Shown piece after piece: positions 17,469 to 27,756 of a DNA stretch of 64,000 nucleotides. Source of the DNA: Nitrospirota bacterium (GTDB taxonomy: Bacteria > Nitrospirota > Nitrospiria > Nitrospirales > Nitrospiraceae); the NCBI GenBank assembly GCA_030684575.1, contig JAUXVD010000003.1, forward strand, positions 62,001-126,000, written 5' to 3'. A program made the translations under genes and the position numbers. Numbering within the stretch: the first letter of the stretch is position 1; each line of letters opens with the position of its first letter. The notes beneath the pieces were generated by a model. It was given only the letters and a program-made list of their open reading frames with translations, did no database searches and had not been told where the DNA came from.

Positions 17469-19488
17469 GCTTGCCCCTTTCCTTTCCAATCAAGGCGGCG
17501 AACTCCTGCTCCGTCAGAATCGCTACCCCCAGCACACGAGCTTGATCCAGTTTGGAGCCCGGGTCTCGTCCCGCGACCACGTACGACGTCTTTTTACTCA
17601 CGCTTGAGGCAACGCGCGCTCCGGCCGTTTCGACGGCTTGCTGTGCCTCATCTCGTGTGAAATGATCCAGTCCCCCGGTAAACACGATTGTCTTTCCCGC
17701 GAGCGGAGATTCCATCCGGTCACCTCGGGCCATGCCCGGCGCGATCTGCAGCCCCAATGTTTGGAGTTGTGCGATGGCTTCTCGATTGCGTGGCTCAGAC
17801 CAATAGGCCACCAAGCTGTCCGATATCTCAGGGCCAATTTCACGAATCTGCAGAAGCCGCTCCCGATCTGCTGCCATGATCTCTTCAAGAGACGTGAACT
17901 CACGGGCTAGGACTTTGGCGATATGTTGTCCGACTTGTCGAATCCCAAGTCCCATCAGAAATCGATCGAGTGAAACGGCTGCACTGCCCGCAATCGACTC
18001 CACGAGGGCTGTGGCAGACCGATCGGCAAATCCTTCAAGCCGAACGAGATCGGCGTTGGTCAGGCGATAGAGATCGGCGAGTGATCGTACCAGTCCCTCG
18101 TCAACCAGCTGCGCCACGGTCTTCTTTCCTAAGCCTTCGATGTTGAGCGCATGTTTGGACGCAAAGTGTTCGATTGCCCCCTTCAATTGGGCGCCACATA
18201 CCAATTGACCGGTACAGTAGAAATAGGCACCCTCGCGGCCGACGTTCGATCCGCAGACCGGACAGTGATCCGGCATCAGAAAGGGAGCGTTCCGTCGTTC
18301 ATCGGGGATGGGGACACGTTCAGCAATGGCGGGGATCACATCGCCGGCCCGTTCAACTTTGACGGTATCCCCGATCCGAATATCTTTTCTGGCGACCTCA
18401 TCGGCGTTGTGTAGGGTGGCTCGACTGATGGTGACGCCACCGACTTCCACCGGTTTCAAGAGTGCGACTGGTGTGAGGGTTCCGGTTCTCCCGACGGACA
18501 CGACGATATCCTGTATGACGGAAATTTCCTTGCGCGGGGTAAATTTGTAGGCGAGGGCCCAGCGTGGGCTGCGGGACTTCATCCCCAGGCGATGTTGCCA
18601 GTCTCGGCGATTCACTTTCACTACTACGCCATCGATTTCATAGAGTAGCTGGTCCCGGATCGATTCCGTTTCGCGGTGAAAGGCCATTACGTCATCGATC
18701 GAGGCACAGAGCCGCCGATGCGTCGGCACCGGGATCCCCCATCGGGCCAATTGTTCAAGCTCCTCCCAATGTGTGAGTGGCGCGGGTGTGGAGAGGGCCA
18801 TGATTTCATAACAGGTCACAACCAATGGACGGGTCGCGGTAATCGTGGAATCCAATTGCCGGAGAGAACCAGCGGCCGCATTGCGTGGATTCGCAAAGGC
18901 GTCGTCGCCTCGTTCGGTGATCCGTCGATTCAAGGCTTGGAAATCATCGAGGCGCATGTATACCTCGCCCCGTACGACAAGATGGTCAGGAAACCCTGAC
19001 TGTGCCTGTAATTGCAGCGGGAGCGAACGAATCGTTCTCAGGTTGACGGTCACATCCTCTCCGGTCGCTCCGTCGCCCCTGGTCGCTCCACGGGTGAACA
19101 TCCCATGGTCGTAGACCAGTTCGACCGATAACCCATCGAACTTTGGTTCCGCGCTGTACTCAACGGCAGGGGTTTCCAGTTCGCGTTTCATCCGTTGGTC
19201 GAATGCCCGGACCTCCTCCTGATCGAGAATCGAGTCCAGACTGAGCATCGGCTGCTCGTGGGGAACCTTGATCAGCGACTCAAGCGGTGGCGCGCCGACC
19301 CGTTGGGTCGGGGAATCGGGCGTGACAAGTTCAGGATGCGCTTGCTCCAGATCGATCAGCTCGCGGAATAGACGATCGTACAGGGAATCAGCAATTTCTG
19401 GACGATCCTTGACGTAGTAGAGATAGTCGTGGCGTCTGACTTCGTCTTTGAGCGCGATGAGTCTGGCAAGGATGTCGGCGTGGGCCAT
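17461..19488 (-). CDS. ligA: NAD+-dependent DNA ligase LigA
   Basis: A 675-residue essential ligase, full length for the family. In order: domain Ia (NMN binding, residues 1-70), adenylation domain with catalytic K116 in EPKFDG, OB fold (ISVIQDIVVSVGRTGTLTP), the Cys4 zinc finger (CPVC, then YCTGQLVC near residues 405-430), tandem helix-hairpin-helix motifs (EGLGKKTVAQL, EGFADRSATAL, IREIGPEIS), and a C-terminal BRCT domain (GKTIVFTGGLDHFTRDEAQ). It joins nicks at Okazaki fragments and in repair. It is convergent with the CNNM gene and seems monocistronic. Confidence 0.97.
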   Translation of the reverse strand: MAHADILARLIALKDEVRRHDYLYYVKDRPEIADSLYDRLFRELIDLEQAHPELVTPDSPTQRVGAPPLESLIKVPHEQPMLSLDSILDQEEVRAFDQRMKRELETPAVEYSAEPKFDGLSVELVYDHGMFTRGATRGDGATGEDVTVNLRTIRSLPLQLQAQSGFPDHLVVRGEVYMRLDDFQALNRRITERGDDAFANPRNAAAGSLRQLDSTITATRPLVVTCYEIMALSTPAPLTHWEELEQLARWGIPVPTHRRLCASIDDVMAFHRETESIRDQLLYEIDGVVVKVNRRDWQHRLGMKSRSPRWALAYKFTPRKEISVIQDIVVSVGRTGTLTPVALLKPVEVGGVTISRATLHNADEVARKDIRIGDTVKVERAGDVIPAIAERVPIPDERRNAPFLMPDHCPVCGSNVGREGAYFYCTGQLVCGAQLKGAIEHFASKHALNIEGLGKKTVAQLVDEGLVRSLADLYRLTNADLVRLEGFADRSATALVESIAGSAAVSLDRFLMGLGIRQVGQHIAKVLAREFTSLEEIMAADRERLLQIREIGPEISDSLVAYWSEPRNREAIAQLQTLGLQIAPGMARGDRMESPLAGKTIVFTGGLDHFTRDEAQQAVETAGARVASSVSKKTSYVVAGRDPGSKLDQARVLGVAILTEQEFAALIGKERGKPS

Positions 19489-19581
19489 AAGGCTTGGATG
19501 GTAACGAACAGAGGATGTGACGGTTTCGAACGTACCATAGGGGTAGGGAGTGGGTCAAACGACGAAGGTGCCATATTCGCT

Positions 19582-19610
19582 TTGACTTTCGCTGCGTTAG
19601 ACATTATTCT
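19582..19610 (+). promoter_or_regulatory. promoter of the LysM lipoprotein-trp operon
   Basis: TTGACT (19582-19587), 17-base spacer, TATTCT (19605-19610). It lies about 100 bases before the LysM gene start, in the gap after ligA. No leader peptide rich in tryptophan and no TRAP-like GAG/TAG repeat run are visible, so I see no attenuator. Confidence 0.5.
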
Positions 19611-19708
19611 ACTGCTTCTATTTGAGTCGTTTTTTCAGTGCATGGCAGTCGGTGTCCACTTCCTGCTGCGAGAGGGAAGGTCCCTCTCGACCGTCAGAGG
19701 AGGTATCC

Positions 19709-20362
19709 ATGAAAGAGGAGAATTACGTGATCAAGTCAATGTCCAGATCCATCTATCACGGTGTGACGATCGTCTGTGGAATGCTCCTATTGAGCGGGTG
19801 TGTGATGGCCGAAAAGTACGAGGCGGAAAAGGCGCGCAGCCTGAACTTTCAACGGCTGTTGGCCCAGGAAGAGAAACGAACCGGCGAACTGGATAATGAA
19901 GCGAAGCGGGGCAAGAAAGAACTGATGGAGTTTGAGGCCAGAAACCGGGAGCTCACGGCGCAGGTGCAAGCCGTTCGGGAGCAAATGGCCCGTGTGCAGG
20001 AAGAAGCCGACGCGATGAAGGAGTCGGCGCTGCTGGAACGTAAAGCCAAGGCCGATATGAAACGTGCCGCCTCGCCTGGGCGCAAGGCGCTGCAGGTTGA
20101 ACCGACTCTCGATACGACCGATACCGTGGACCTGAGCGCGACTGCTCTCGGGATCGCTCCGGAGGTTCCGGCTGTGTCAGGGGCAGTAGAGTCGTCGATG
20201 GGAAGCTTGCGATCGCCCACCGTTCATGTCGTGAAACCCGGCGAAACGCTTTACCGGATCAGTCGGAAGTATGGCGCCACTGTCGATAAGATCAGGAAGT
20301 GGAACAGACTGCCGGACGACATTATCGAAGTAGGGCAGAAGCTCATCGTAGGCCAAGAGTAA
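19709..20362 (+). CDS. LysM-domain coiled-coil lipoprotein
   Basis: A 217-residue protein: signal peptide II (GMLLLSGC), a long coiled coil (about residues 40-125, rich in A/E/K/R), a linker, and one C-terminal LysM domain (VHVVKPGETLYRISRKYG through IIEVGQKLIVG). LysM binds peptidoglycan, so this is an outer- or inner-membrane-anchored wall-binding protein. A strong GGAGG precedes the ATG at 19709. It ends 12 bases before trpE, so it appears to be the first gene of the tryptophan operon, an unexpected pairing. Confidence 0.85.
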   Translation: MKEENYVIKSMSRSIYHGVTIVCGMLLLSGCVMAEKYEAEKARSLNFQRLLAQEEKRTGELDNEAKRGKKELMEFEARNRELTAQVQAVREQMARVQEEADAMKESALLERKAKADMKRAASPGRKALQVEPTLDTTDTVDLSATALGIAPEVPAVSGAVESSMGSLRSPTVHVVKPGETLYRISRKYGATVDKIRKWNRLPDDIIEVGQKLIVGQE

Positions 20363-20374
20363 TAGGACGATACC

Positions 20375-21871
20375 GTGGCGCCGCCGCAATACTCGCTCAG
20401 CCTCGACCAATTTCGGCAATATGCCGAACAGGGTAATCTCATTCCGCTCTATCGAGAGATTCTCGCGGACTATGAAACCCCCGTCTCTGCCTTTTCCAAA
20501 ATCGATCATGGCCCCTCCGCCTACCTCCTAGAGTCTATTGAGGGGGGTGAGAAATGGGCGCGTTATTCCTTTCTCGGCAGTGGTTCGCCCGTTGTCGTCT
20601 ACGAAGATCGTGGCGACCTGGTTGTCGTGCAGGGTACACGCAAGAAGCGTATTCCCAGTCGTGGAAATCCGCTTGAACGTCTGCGTGAGATGATGGAGGG
20701 TTATCGCCCGGTGACGGTGCCGGACCTGCCCCCGTTCGTCGGCGGTGCTGTTGGATATCTGAGCTACGATATGGTGCGGACGTTCGAGGACATGGCCGCC
20801 AGGCAGAAGGATCCTCTGAATCTGCCGGACTGTGCCTTCCTGCTCACCGATACCATGCTGATTTTCGACAATGTCGCCCAGAAGATCAAAGTCGTGTCTA
20901 CTGCGCATATCACGGCGAAGGGGGAGCGTGGCCTCAAGGCCGCCTACCGGTTAGCCACGGAACGGATCGAGCGCATGATCGCGCGGCTGAAACGTCCGCT
21001 TCGCCGTGCTCGTCCGCATCGCCGCCGGAAGCCGGTGACGTTTACGTCGAATATGAGCAAGGCAGATTTTGAGAAGATGGTCGTGCGGACGAAGGAATAT
21101 ATTCGGGCCGGCGATATCGTCCAAACCGTGGTTTCTCAGAGATGGGAGACCAACCTGCAAGCGCCGCCGTTGCAACTCTATCGCGCCTTACGTGTGGTGA
21201 ATCCGTCTCCCTATATGTATTACCTGCGTATTGCAGGGGTTGAGCTGGTCGGCTCCTCTCCTGAGACGCTCGTCCGGTGCGAAAACGGTGTCATCTCTCT
21301 TCGTCCCATTGCCGGCACGCGCCGCCGCGGGGCCACGCCGGAAGAAGATCAGCAGATGGAGAAGCGGTTGCTGGCGGATGAGAAGGAACGGGCCGAGCAT
21401 GTCATGCTCGTGGATCTCGGGCGGAACGATGTCGGACGTGTGGCGAAAGCAGGGTCGGTCGTGGTGGATTCACTCATGCACGTCGAGCGGTATTCGCACG
21501 TCATGCACATCGTCTCGAATGTGACAGGGCAACTGGATGAGTCGAAGACCTCGTACGACGTATTGCGGGCTTGTTTTCCTGCCGGTACGGTCTCCGGCGC
21601 GCCGAAGATTCGCGCGATGCAGATCATCGATGAACTCGAGCCGACCAGGCGCGGGCCCTATGCCGGCGCGGTGGGATACCTCAGCTTCTCCGGCAACATG
21701 GACATGTGTATCAACATTCGCACTGTCGTCGTCAAAAAGCACCAGGCCTTCATCCAAGCCGGGGCTGGCATCGTTGCCGATTCGAATCCTGAACATGAAT
21801 ATGAAGAGACCTGCAACAAGGCTCAGGCCATGATGAAGGCTGTCCAATTGGCCGAGCAGGGATTGGAATGA
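20375..21871 (+). CDS. trpE: anthranilate synthase component I
   Basis: A 498-residue chorismate-using enzyme; with TrpG it converts chorismate and glutamine to anthranilate. It has the N-terminal regulatory domain with the Trp-binding LLESIEGGEKWARYSF segment (LLES motif), and the C-terminal catalytic domain with PSPYMYYL, SPETLVR, RPIAGTRRRG, and DLGRNDVGRV. Feedback inhibition by tryptophan is expected from the intact LLES motif. The start is GTG, 12 bases after the LysM gene. Seven trp functions follow in biosynthetic order except that trpB precedes trpA as usual. Confidence 0.95.
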   Translation: MAPPQYSLSLDQFRQYAEQGNLIPLYREILADYETPVSAFSKIDHGPSAYLLESIEGGEKWARYSFLGSGSPVVVYEDRGDLVVVQGTRKKRIPSRGNPLERLREMMEGYRPVTVPDLPPFVGGAVGYLSYDMVRTFEDMAARQKDPLNLPDCAFLLTDTMLIFDNVAQKIKVVSTAHITAKGERGLKAAYRLATERIERMIARLKRPLRRARPHRRRKPVTFTSNMSKADFEKMVVRTKEYIRAGDIVQTVVSQRWETNLQAPPLQLYRALRVVNPSPYMYYLRIAGVELVGSSPETLVRCENGVISLRPIAGTRRRGATPEEDQQMEKRLLADEKERAEHVMLVDLGRNDVGRVAKAGSVVVDSLMHVERYSHVMHIVSNVTGQLDESKTSYDVLRACFPAGTVSGAPKIRAMQIIDELEPTRRGPYAGAVGYLSFSGNMDMCINIRTVVVKKHQAFIQAGAGIVADSNPEHEYEETCNKAQAMMKAVQLAEQGLE

Positions 21872-21895
21872 CCTGCGCGAGATACGAGTACTGAC

Positions 21896-22459
21896 ATGCT
21901 GCTGATGATCGACAACTACGATTCCTTCACCTACAACCTGGTGCAATACTTCGGGGAGTTGGGTGAAGATGTTCGGGTGTTTCGTAACAATAAGATTACG
22001 ATTGAGCAGATTGAGTCGCTGAAACCCAGCCGCATCGTCATTTCTCCAGGGCCCTGTACGCCGATGGAAGCGGGTGTGTCGGTCGAGACCATCAGGCATT
22101 TCGGCGGGCGACTTCCTCTCTTGGGCGTCTGTCTCGGCCATCAATCTCTGGCCGTGGCGTTTGGCGGTGACGTGGTTCGAGCTGAACGGTTGATGCACGG
22201 GAAAACGTCGAAGATCCGGCATGACGGGAAAACGATTTTCTATCAGCTTCCCAATCCCTTTGATGCCACTCGCTACCATTCCCTGATCGTGAAACGGGAC
22301 ACCCTTCCGTCCTGCTTTGAGATCTCCGCCGAGACGTCGGAAGGGGAAATCATGGGCTTGCGCCATCGCTCATTGGGCATTGAAGGGGTGCAGTTTCACC
22401 CAGAGTCGATCCTCACCACGGCGGGGAAGGACCTCCTCCGTAACTTCCTGAAGTTGTAG
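21896..22459 (+). CDS. trpG: anthranilate synthase component II, glutamine amidotransferase
   Basis: A 187-residue class I amidotransferase supplying ammonia to TrpE. The catalytic triad is visible: cysteine in LGVCLGHQS (about residue 79), histidine and glutamate in VQFHPESI near 168-172. The N-terminal [20 protein letters not shown] is standard for TrpG/PabA. It may also serve 4-amino-4-deoxychorismate synthase, as in other bacteria with a single amphibolic copy; no second copy is in this window. It starts 24 bases after trpE. Confidence 0.95.
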   Translation: MLLMIDNYDSFTYNLVQYFGELGEDVRVFRNNKITIEQIESLKPSRIVISPGPCTPMEAGVSVETIRHFGGRLPLLGVCLGHQSLAVAFGGDVVRAERLMHGKTSKIRHDGKTIFYQLPNPFDATRYHSLIVKRDTLPSCFEISAETSEGEIMGLRHRSLGIEGVQFHPESILTTAGKDLLRNFLKL

Positions 22460-22483
22460 GAAGGTCCGCCTGATTTCCCAGCC

Positions 22484-23497
22484 ATGATCAAAGACGCAAT
22501 CGCCAAACTTGCCGACCGCTCTTCTCTCACCGAGCTCGAAGCCGAATCGGTGATGTTGGAGATCATGGAAGGCGCAGCGACTCCGGCCCAAATTGCCGCC
22601 TACTTGATGGGGCTTCGTCTCAAGGGAGAAACCGTCGAAGAAATATCCGGTTCCGTGCGGGCGATGCGAGCCAAGGCTGTCCGCATCGCCATCGGAGATC
22701 CTCTCACCGTGGATCCCTGTGGTACGGGCGGGGATGGCGCGCATACGTTCAATATTTCCACGACGGTTGCGTTTGTCATCGCAGGGGCAGGATTAACCGT
22801 GGCGAAACACGGGAACCGTTCGGTGTCATCCAAGTCAGGAAGCGCAGACGTTCTCTCGGCGCTCGGGGTGAAGATCGATCTACCGACGGAGCGGGTGGCC
22901 GATTGCATCAATGAAGTGGGCATCGGCTTTCTCTTTGCCCCGCTCTACCATGGAGCCATGAAACATTGTGCCGGTCCTCGACAGGAGATGGGCATTCGAA
23001 CCATGCTGAATCTCTTAGGCCCGCTGGCCAATCCGGCAGGAGCGACCATCCAAGTGCTCGGCGTCTATGAGGGGAGATTGACCTCTCTGTTGGGAAACGT
23101 CCTCATGCATTTGGGATCGCAACATTGTTTTGTCGTCCATGGGATGGACGGACTCGATGAGATCACCCTGACCGCAAAGACGCAGGTGTCAGAGGCCAAA
23201 GGGGGCGTGCTGTCGAACTATCTTCTGGATCCGGCGGATCTAGGATTGGCACTGGTCCCGGCGAAACAGCTCGCAGGAGGGACGCCACAAGAGAACGCGC
23301 TGATCACGCGTGACATTCTTCAGGGGCGTAAAGGCCCCAAACGGGACATCGTCTGTTTGAATGCCGCTCCGGCTCTTGTCGCTGGGCGCAAGGCGACAAC
23401 TCTTCAAGATGGTTTCCGTTTGGCTGGCCAGGCCATCGATTCAGGCGCTGCCGCCGAGAAATTGGCGCGCCTCATCACATTTACGAATAGGGGATGA
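22484..23497 (+). CDS. trpD: anthranilate phosphoribosyltransferase
   Basis: A 337-residue enzyme joining anthranilate to PRPP. Signature segments: the glycine-rich PRPP loop DPCGTGGDGAHTFNIST near residue 78, KHGNRSVSSKSGSADVLSALG, and the NLLGPLANPA region with the preceding arginine for anthranilate. Size is normal for the family. It lies 24 bases after trpG and 7 bases before trpC, all on one strand. Confidence 0.95.
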   Translation: MIKDAIAKLADRSSLTELEAESVMLEIMEGAATPAQIAAYLMGLRLKGETVEEISGSVRAMRAKAVRIAIGDPLTVDPCGTGGDGAHTFNISTTVAFVIAGAGLTVAKHGNRSVSSKSGSADVLSALGVKIDLPTERVADCINEVGIGFLFAPLYHGAMKHCAGPRQEMGIRTMLNLLGPLANPAGATIQVLGVYEGRLTSLLGNVLMHLGSQHCFVVHGMDGLDEITLTAKTQVSEAKGGVLSNYLLDPADLGLALVPAKQLAGGTPQENALITRDILQGRKGPKRDIVCLNAAPALVAGRKATTLQDGFRLAGQAIDSGAAAEKLARLITFTNRG

Positions 23498-23504
23498 CGG
23501 TCTC

Positions 23505-24326
23505 GTGATTCTTTCTCGTATTCTGGAGCATAAGAAAGCGGAACTCCGGCATAAGCAAAGCCGCGGGTACCTCTCTGAGCTGAAGAAAAGAATTCAGGAC
23601 GCACCAGGTGTGTTAGGTTTCGCCGTCGCTCTCGAAGCGACAAAAACGGCCGGCAGCCCGTCGCTGATCGCCGAAGTTAAAAAGGCCTCGCCCAGTCTTG
23701 GTCTCCTCCGGCCCGAGTTCTCCGAGCGGTTTAATTACCTCGAGATTGCCAAGGCCTACCATGCGCATGGCGCGTCGGCTCTGTCTGTCTTAACCGACAA
23801 GGATTTTTTTCAAGGCAGTCTCGACTACCTTCGCGAGATCAAAGAATCGGTGCCGATGCCTGCCTTGAATAAAGAGTTCATGGTCGAAGAGATCCAGTTT
23901 TACGAGGCGCGTGCCTACGGAGCCGATGCCGTGCTTTTGATCGTCGCAGCATTGGAACGTCAGCAATTAATAGACTTCTATGCGCTCGCTCGCGGGTTAG
24001 GGCTGGATGTCTTGATCGAAACTCATCATGAGCGAGAACTCGACAGAGTGTTGGAGCGTGTCCCGGACGCGCGGCTGATCGGTATCAACAATCGGGACCT
24101 CAAGACCTTCACGACGGATCTAGGCGTGACTCTGCGGTTGGCTAAACGAATCCCGGTGGACAAGCTGATCATCAGTGAAAGCGGGATCCACACACGTGCT
24201 GATGTCGAACGGCTCGTCGAAGCCGGTATCCATGCCATGCTCGTCGGAGAATCGCTCATTCGCGCAGAAGATACGGCGGCCAAGATCCGCGAGCTGATGG
24301 GAATACCGGATTCATCTCATATCTAA
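23505..24326 (+). CDS. trpC: indole-3-glycerol-phosphate synthase
   Basis: A 273-residue TIM-barrel enzyme that closes the indole ring. Conserved positions: IAEVKKASPS (catalytic lysine) near residue 57, SVLTDKDFFQGS, ALNKEFMVEEIQFYEARAYGADA, IGINNRDLKTF, and ISESGIHTRADV. The frame runs back into trpD, but GTG at 23505, 7 bases after the trpD stop with GGGGATGA upstream, gives the normal N-terminus (VILSRILEHKKAEL). It is a separate gene here, not fused to trpF. Confidence 0.95.
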   Translation: MILSRILEHKKAELRHKQSRGYLSELKKRIQDAPGVLGFAVALEATKTAGSPSLIAEVKKASPSLGLLRPEFSERFNYLEIAKAYHAHGASALSVLTDKDFFQGSLDYLREIKESVPMPALNKEFMVEEIQFYEARAYGADAVLLIVAALERQQLIDFYALARGLGLDVLIETHHERELDRVLERVPDARLIGINNRDLKTFTTDLGVTLRLAKRIPVDKLIISESGIHTRADVERLVEAGIHAMLVGESLIRAEDTAAKIRELMGIPDSSHI

Positions 24327-24327
24327 T

Positions 24328-24969
24328 ATGTCCTATATCGCTAAAGTGAAAATCTGTGGCATTACCAGCGCTGAGGACGCGAGGGTTGCTGTCGAGGCCG
24401 GTGCCGATGCTCTCGGCTTTATTTTTTATCGAAAGAGCCCTCGATACATCGAGCCTGCGGTGGCCAGGCAAATCATTATGAATCTGCCTCCCTTGGTGAT
24501 CCCGGTGGGGGTCTTCGTCAATGAAGAGTCGCAAGCCGTTCGGAATGTCATGGACGAGTGTGGCCTCGCATTCGCCCAGTTGCATGGGAATGAAACCGCG
24601 ACCTATTGCCAGGAGTTAGGCCGTCCGGTCCTCAAAGCACTCCGCGTGAAAGACCGGAGTGCATTTCTTGCGTTGGCGGAATATCGTGGACGGGCCGGCG
24701 TTCGAGGGTTCGTGCTGGATGCATTTTCCGATCAGGCCTATGGGGGCACCGGACAGGTGATCGATTGGGCAGTTGCCGCAGAGGCCGCCAAGGCTGCGAA
24801 CATTCTCCTGGCTGGAGGGCTCACTCCGGACAATGTCGGGGAGGCGATCAAGGCTGTGCAACCCTATGGCGTGGATGTCAGCAGCGGTGTGGAGCGTGAG
24901 CCAGGGAAGAAGGATCACGAGAAAGTGCGCGCATTTATTCGCGCTGCCAAGGTTGTCTCTCAAGACTAG
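24328..24969 (+). CDS. trpF: phosphoribosylanthranilate isomerase
   Basis: A 213-residue TIM-barrel isomerase converting N-(5-phosphoribosyl)anthranilate to CdRP. The N-terminal [13 protein letters not shown] holds the catalytic cysteine; [19 protein letters not shown] holds the catalytic aspartate and phosphate loop; [14 protein letters not shown] and [19 protein letters not shown] close the barrel. It starts 1 base after the trpC stop, indicating coupled translation. Confidence 0.95.
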   Translation: MSYIAKVKICGITSAEDARVAVEAGADALGFIFYRKSPRYIEPAVARQIIMNLPPLVIPVGVFVNEESQAVRNVMDECGLAFAQLHGNETATYCQELGRPVLKALRVKDRSAFLALAEYRGRAGVRGFVLDAFSDQAYGGTGQVIDWAVAAEAAKAANILLAGGLTPDNVGEAIKAVQPYGVDVSSGVEREPGKKDHEKVRAFIRAAKVVSQD

Positions 24970-25013
24970 CCACGTTTATACTAAATCGACATCAAACGAA
25001 TGTGAGGATGACG

Positions 25014-26207
25014 ATGGGCGCAGTTCCCAACAAACAAGGCCGCTTCGGTGCCTACGGTGGACGGTATGTTCCTGAAACACTCATGCCCGCGTTGCTTGAG
25101 TTGGAAGAGGAATATGCCCGTGCGAAAAAAGACCGGCGCTTCCAGTCCGAGCTGGCCTCTTATTTAAAGCACTATGTCGGTCGACCCACCTCGCTCTACT
25201 TCGCGCAACGACTCACCAAGCGTCTGGGTGGCGCGAAGATCTATTTGAAGCGTGAAGACCTCTGTCATACCGGCGCCCATAAGATTAATAACGCGATTGG
25301 CCAGGGGCTGCTGGCCTTGCGGATGAAGAAGCCGCGCATCATCGCTGAAACAGGGGCCGGGCAACATGGCGTAGCGACGGCAACCGTTGCGGCGATGTTC
25401 GGTTTGCAATGTGAAATCTACATGGGGACCGAGGACATGCAGCGCCAGGCGCTGAACGTCTTCCGGATGAGATTGCTCGGTTCGACCGTGACCGGTGTCG
25501 ATGCCGGGAGCCGCACGCTGAAGGATGCGATCAGCGAAGCCATGCGGGATTGGACGACGAACATCCGCACGACGCACTATATTCTCGGTTCAGTGCTTGG
25601 GGCCCATCCCTATCCCATGATGATTCGGGACTTCCAAGCCATCATCGGGCGAGAAACCAGACGTCAGATCCTGGCAGCAGAAGGCCGGTTGCCGGATTGT
25701 CTGATCGCCTGCGTCGGTGGCGGCAGCAATGCGATGGGACTTTTCCATGCGTTCATCAAAGACAAGAAGGTGAAGATGGTGGGCGTCGAGGCGGGAGGCC
25801 TGGGGGTGGCAAGCGGAAAACATGCCGCGCGTTTTGAGGGAGGTAAACCTGGCGTCTTGCAAGGCACCATGACCTATCTCCTCCAGGATGACGATGGGCA
25901 AATTAACCTGACGCATTCCGTCTCGGCCGGGTTAGATTATGCCGCAGTCGGCCCCGAACATAGTTATTTGCGGGATCAAGGTCGCGCCTCCTACACCTCG
26001 GTGACCGATGATGAAGCGATGGCGGCGTTCGACTTGCTGGCGAGAGAAGAGGGGATCATGCCGGCTCTCGAAAGTGCCCATGCCATTGCCCACACGGTGA
26101 AGGTAGCGCCCACGATGAAGAAGAGCCAGATCCTGGTCGTGAATCTCTCCGGTCGTGGAGATAAGGACGTGCAACAGGTCGCAAAGATGCGAGGAATCAC
26201 GTTATGA
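25014..26207 (+). CDS. trpB: tryptophan synthase beta subunit
   Basis: A 397-residue PLP enzyme that condenses indole with serine. The PLP lysine lies in [18 protein letters not shown]; the phosphate-binding glycine loop is [26 protein letters not shown] is also conserved. The ATG at 25014 has GAGG 6 bases upstream (25004-25007); a GTG at 25002 and ATG at 25008 are in frame too. It is the classical TrpB1 type, paired with TrpA, and overlaps trpA by 4 bases. Confidence 0.96.
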   Translation: MGAVPNKQGRFGAYGGRYVPETLMPALLELEEEYARAKKDRRFQSELASYLKHYVGRPTSLYFAQRLTKRLGGAKIYLKREDLCHTGAHKINNAIGQGLLALRMKKPRIIAETGAGQHGVATATVAAMFGLQCEIYMGTEDMQRQALNVFRMRLLGSTVTGVDAGSRTLKDAISEAMRDWTTNIRTTHYILGSVLGAHPYPMMIRDFQAIIGRETRRQILAAEGRLPDCLIACVGGGSNAMGLFHAFIKDKKVKMVGVEAGGLGVASGKHAARFEGGKPGVLQGTMTYLLQDDDGQINLTHSVSAGLDYAAVGPEHSYLRDQGRASYTSVTDDEAMAAFDLLAREEGIMPALESAHAIAHTVKVAPTMKKSQILVVNLSGRGDKDVQQVAKMRGITL

Positions 26208-27022
26208 CATCGAGACTGGACCGAACCTTTGCACAACTTCGACAGAGGGGAGAGCAGGCCCTCATTGCCTATGTGATGGCAGGCGACCCTTCACTGGAAG
26301 AGACAGCACAACTGGTTGTGGAGTTAGAACGTGCTGGAGCCGACATCATCGAGTTGGGTGTTCCATTTTCAGACCCGATCGCCGATGGTCCCGTGATACA
26401 GCAGGCAGCGGAGCGAGCGCTGCGCAGCGGGACGTCGCTCCGCAACATCCTTCCCATGGTGACCAGACTGAGGACTCAGACTCAGATTCCATTGGTCTTG
26501 ATGGCCTACTACAATAATATCCATGCATTCGGCCCTGAGCGGTTTTGCCATGAGGCGGTCCAGGCCGGTGTCGATGGGCTGATCGTGCCGGATATGCCGC
26601 CGGATGAAGCGGGCCCGCTCAAAGGCCCTGCTGCAGCAGCAGGGCTTCAACTGATTTTCCTCCTTGCTCCCACGAGTACAGCTGATAGGAGAAAATTCGT
26701 GGCGCGCCAATCACAAGGCTTCGTGTATTACGTGTCGCTCACCGGGATCACCGGCGCAAAACTGCTGAACGTGGCCGATGTGGCGAAGAATGTCGAGAAG
26801 ATCAGGAAGGTGACGCAGGTGCCGGTGGCGGTCGGCTTCGGAGTGGCGACACCGGAGGATGCGGCCAATGTGGCCGCCATTGCCGATGGTGTCATTGTCG
26901 GCAGCGCCATCGTAAAGCAGATTGCCGCGCACCAGCAGAAGCCGGATATGGTCAAGCAGGTCGGGGAATTTGTCCGCTCATTGAAAACGGCGATGAAGGC
27001 ATCGCTGGCTAAGGCCCGCTAG
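26204..27022 (+). CDS. trpA: tryptophan synthase alpha subunit
   Basis: A 272-residue TIM-barrel subunit that cleaves indole-3-glycerol phosphate and channels indole to TrpB. The catalytic glutamate is in [20 protein letters not shown] and the catalytic aspartate in [26 protein letters not shown] forms the flexible loop and [11 protein letters not shown] the phosphate site. It ends the operon; about 110 bases separate it from the next convergent gene, with no strong terminator hairpin seen. Confidence 0.95.
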   Translation: MTSRLDRTFAQLRQRGEQALIAYVMAGDPSLEETAQLVVELERAGADIIELGVPFSDPIADGPVIQQAAERALRSGTSLRNILPMVTRLRTQTQIPLVLMAYYNNIHAFGPERFCHEAVQAGVDGLIVPDMPPDEAGPLKGPAAAAGLQLIFLLAPTSTADRRKFVARQSQGFVYYVSLTGITGAKLLNVADVAKNVEKIRKVTQVPVAVGFGVATPEDAANVAAIADGVIVGSAIVKQIAAHQQKPDMVKQVGEFVRSLKTAMKASLAKAR

Positions 27023-27132
27023 TCGTCGACTCGACATCTCTCTGTATGAAAAGCAGGGAGAGGCACTCCCCCATCTCTGATGGGCAGGTCAGAATCTCAA
27101 CTGTGACGAGAATAATTCAGGCGGGACAGGAA

Positions 27133-27741
27133 CTATCGTTTGGCTTGGGGGGGCATGGCCTTAATCATCTCTGCTGCCAGCTCTTTCGCTATATCTTTTA
27201 AGTTCGGGCGATAGAACATATAGCTGCTCGACCGTTCATGGCGCGCCTTCCAGACGGTGGTGCCGGTTGTGGCGTCGACAAGACGGATGCTCAGGCCCAC
27301 GCGCCCGACGTTATCGCCTTCCTTGCGCATGTATTCCCAGGAGTTCACTCGGACGACTAGGAAGGAGTCCACGTTCATCGCCTTGCCCAACTTCAGCGCC
27401 GAGTCCTTGTCGGACTGGCCGGTCATTTCCAGACGTGAGAAGTAGAACACCAGCGCATCAAACGCTTCCTTGGACGCTTGGAAGATATCCGTCACATTTT
27501 CTGGAGACACGACGCGTTCGATATTGGCGACCTTATTCAGCGCGGCGGATAAGACTTCTTGAATATCCTCGCGTGCGCTGTCGTATTGGCTGGCCATGGG
27601 AGGGAGCACCGCAATGGCTTGAGGCCGGAACATTCTCGCCCCTGGTCCTTCCCAGACTTCCTGTAAGCCGCCACAGCCGGCAATCAGGAGCGGAAGTACA
27701 CAGAGGAGGATGGCGCGTCGTAGGTGATGCAGCATGAACAT
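27133..27741 (-). CDS. lipoprotein resembling GNA1162/LpoB-type proteins
   Basis: A 202-residue lipoprotein with a lipobox LLIAGC near residue 23. The mature part (AIAVLPPMASQYDSAREDIQEVLSAAL, then DALVFYFSR, then VDSFLVVRVNSWEY and VRLVDATTGTTVWKARHE) has the CsgG/LpoB-like alpha-beta pattern used by periplasmic lipoproteins that work at the outer membrane. The start may be the ATG at 27741 or two codons later. It follows the TraF-like barrel gene by 15 bases on the same strand, so the two probably form an operon. Specific function is unknown. Confidence 0.72.
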   Translation of the reverse strand: MFMLHHLRRAILLCVLPLLIAGCGGLQEVWEGPGARMFRPQAIAVLPPMASQYDSAREDIQEVLSAALNKVANIERVVSPENVTDIFQASKEAFDALVFYFSRLEMTGQSDKDSALKLGKAMNVDSFLVVRVNSWEYMRKEGDNVGRVGLSIRLVDATTGTTVWKARHERSSSYMFYRPNLKDIAKELAAEMIKAMPPQAKR

Positions 27742-27756
27742 GGGTTCAGTATACCA

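Noticed and set aside
21470-22366. 298-codon minus-strand frame opposite trpE and trpG
   Set aside because: Shadow of two well-supported genes, with no recognisable domain.
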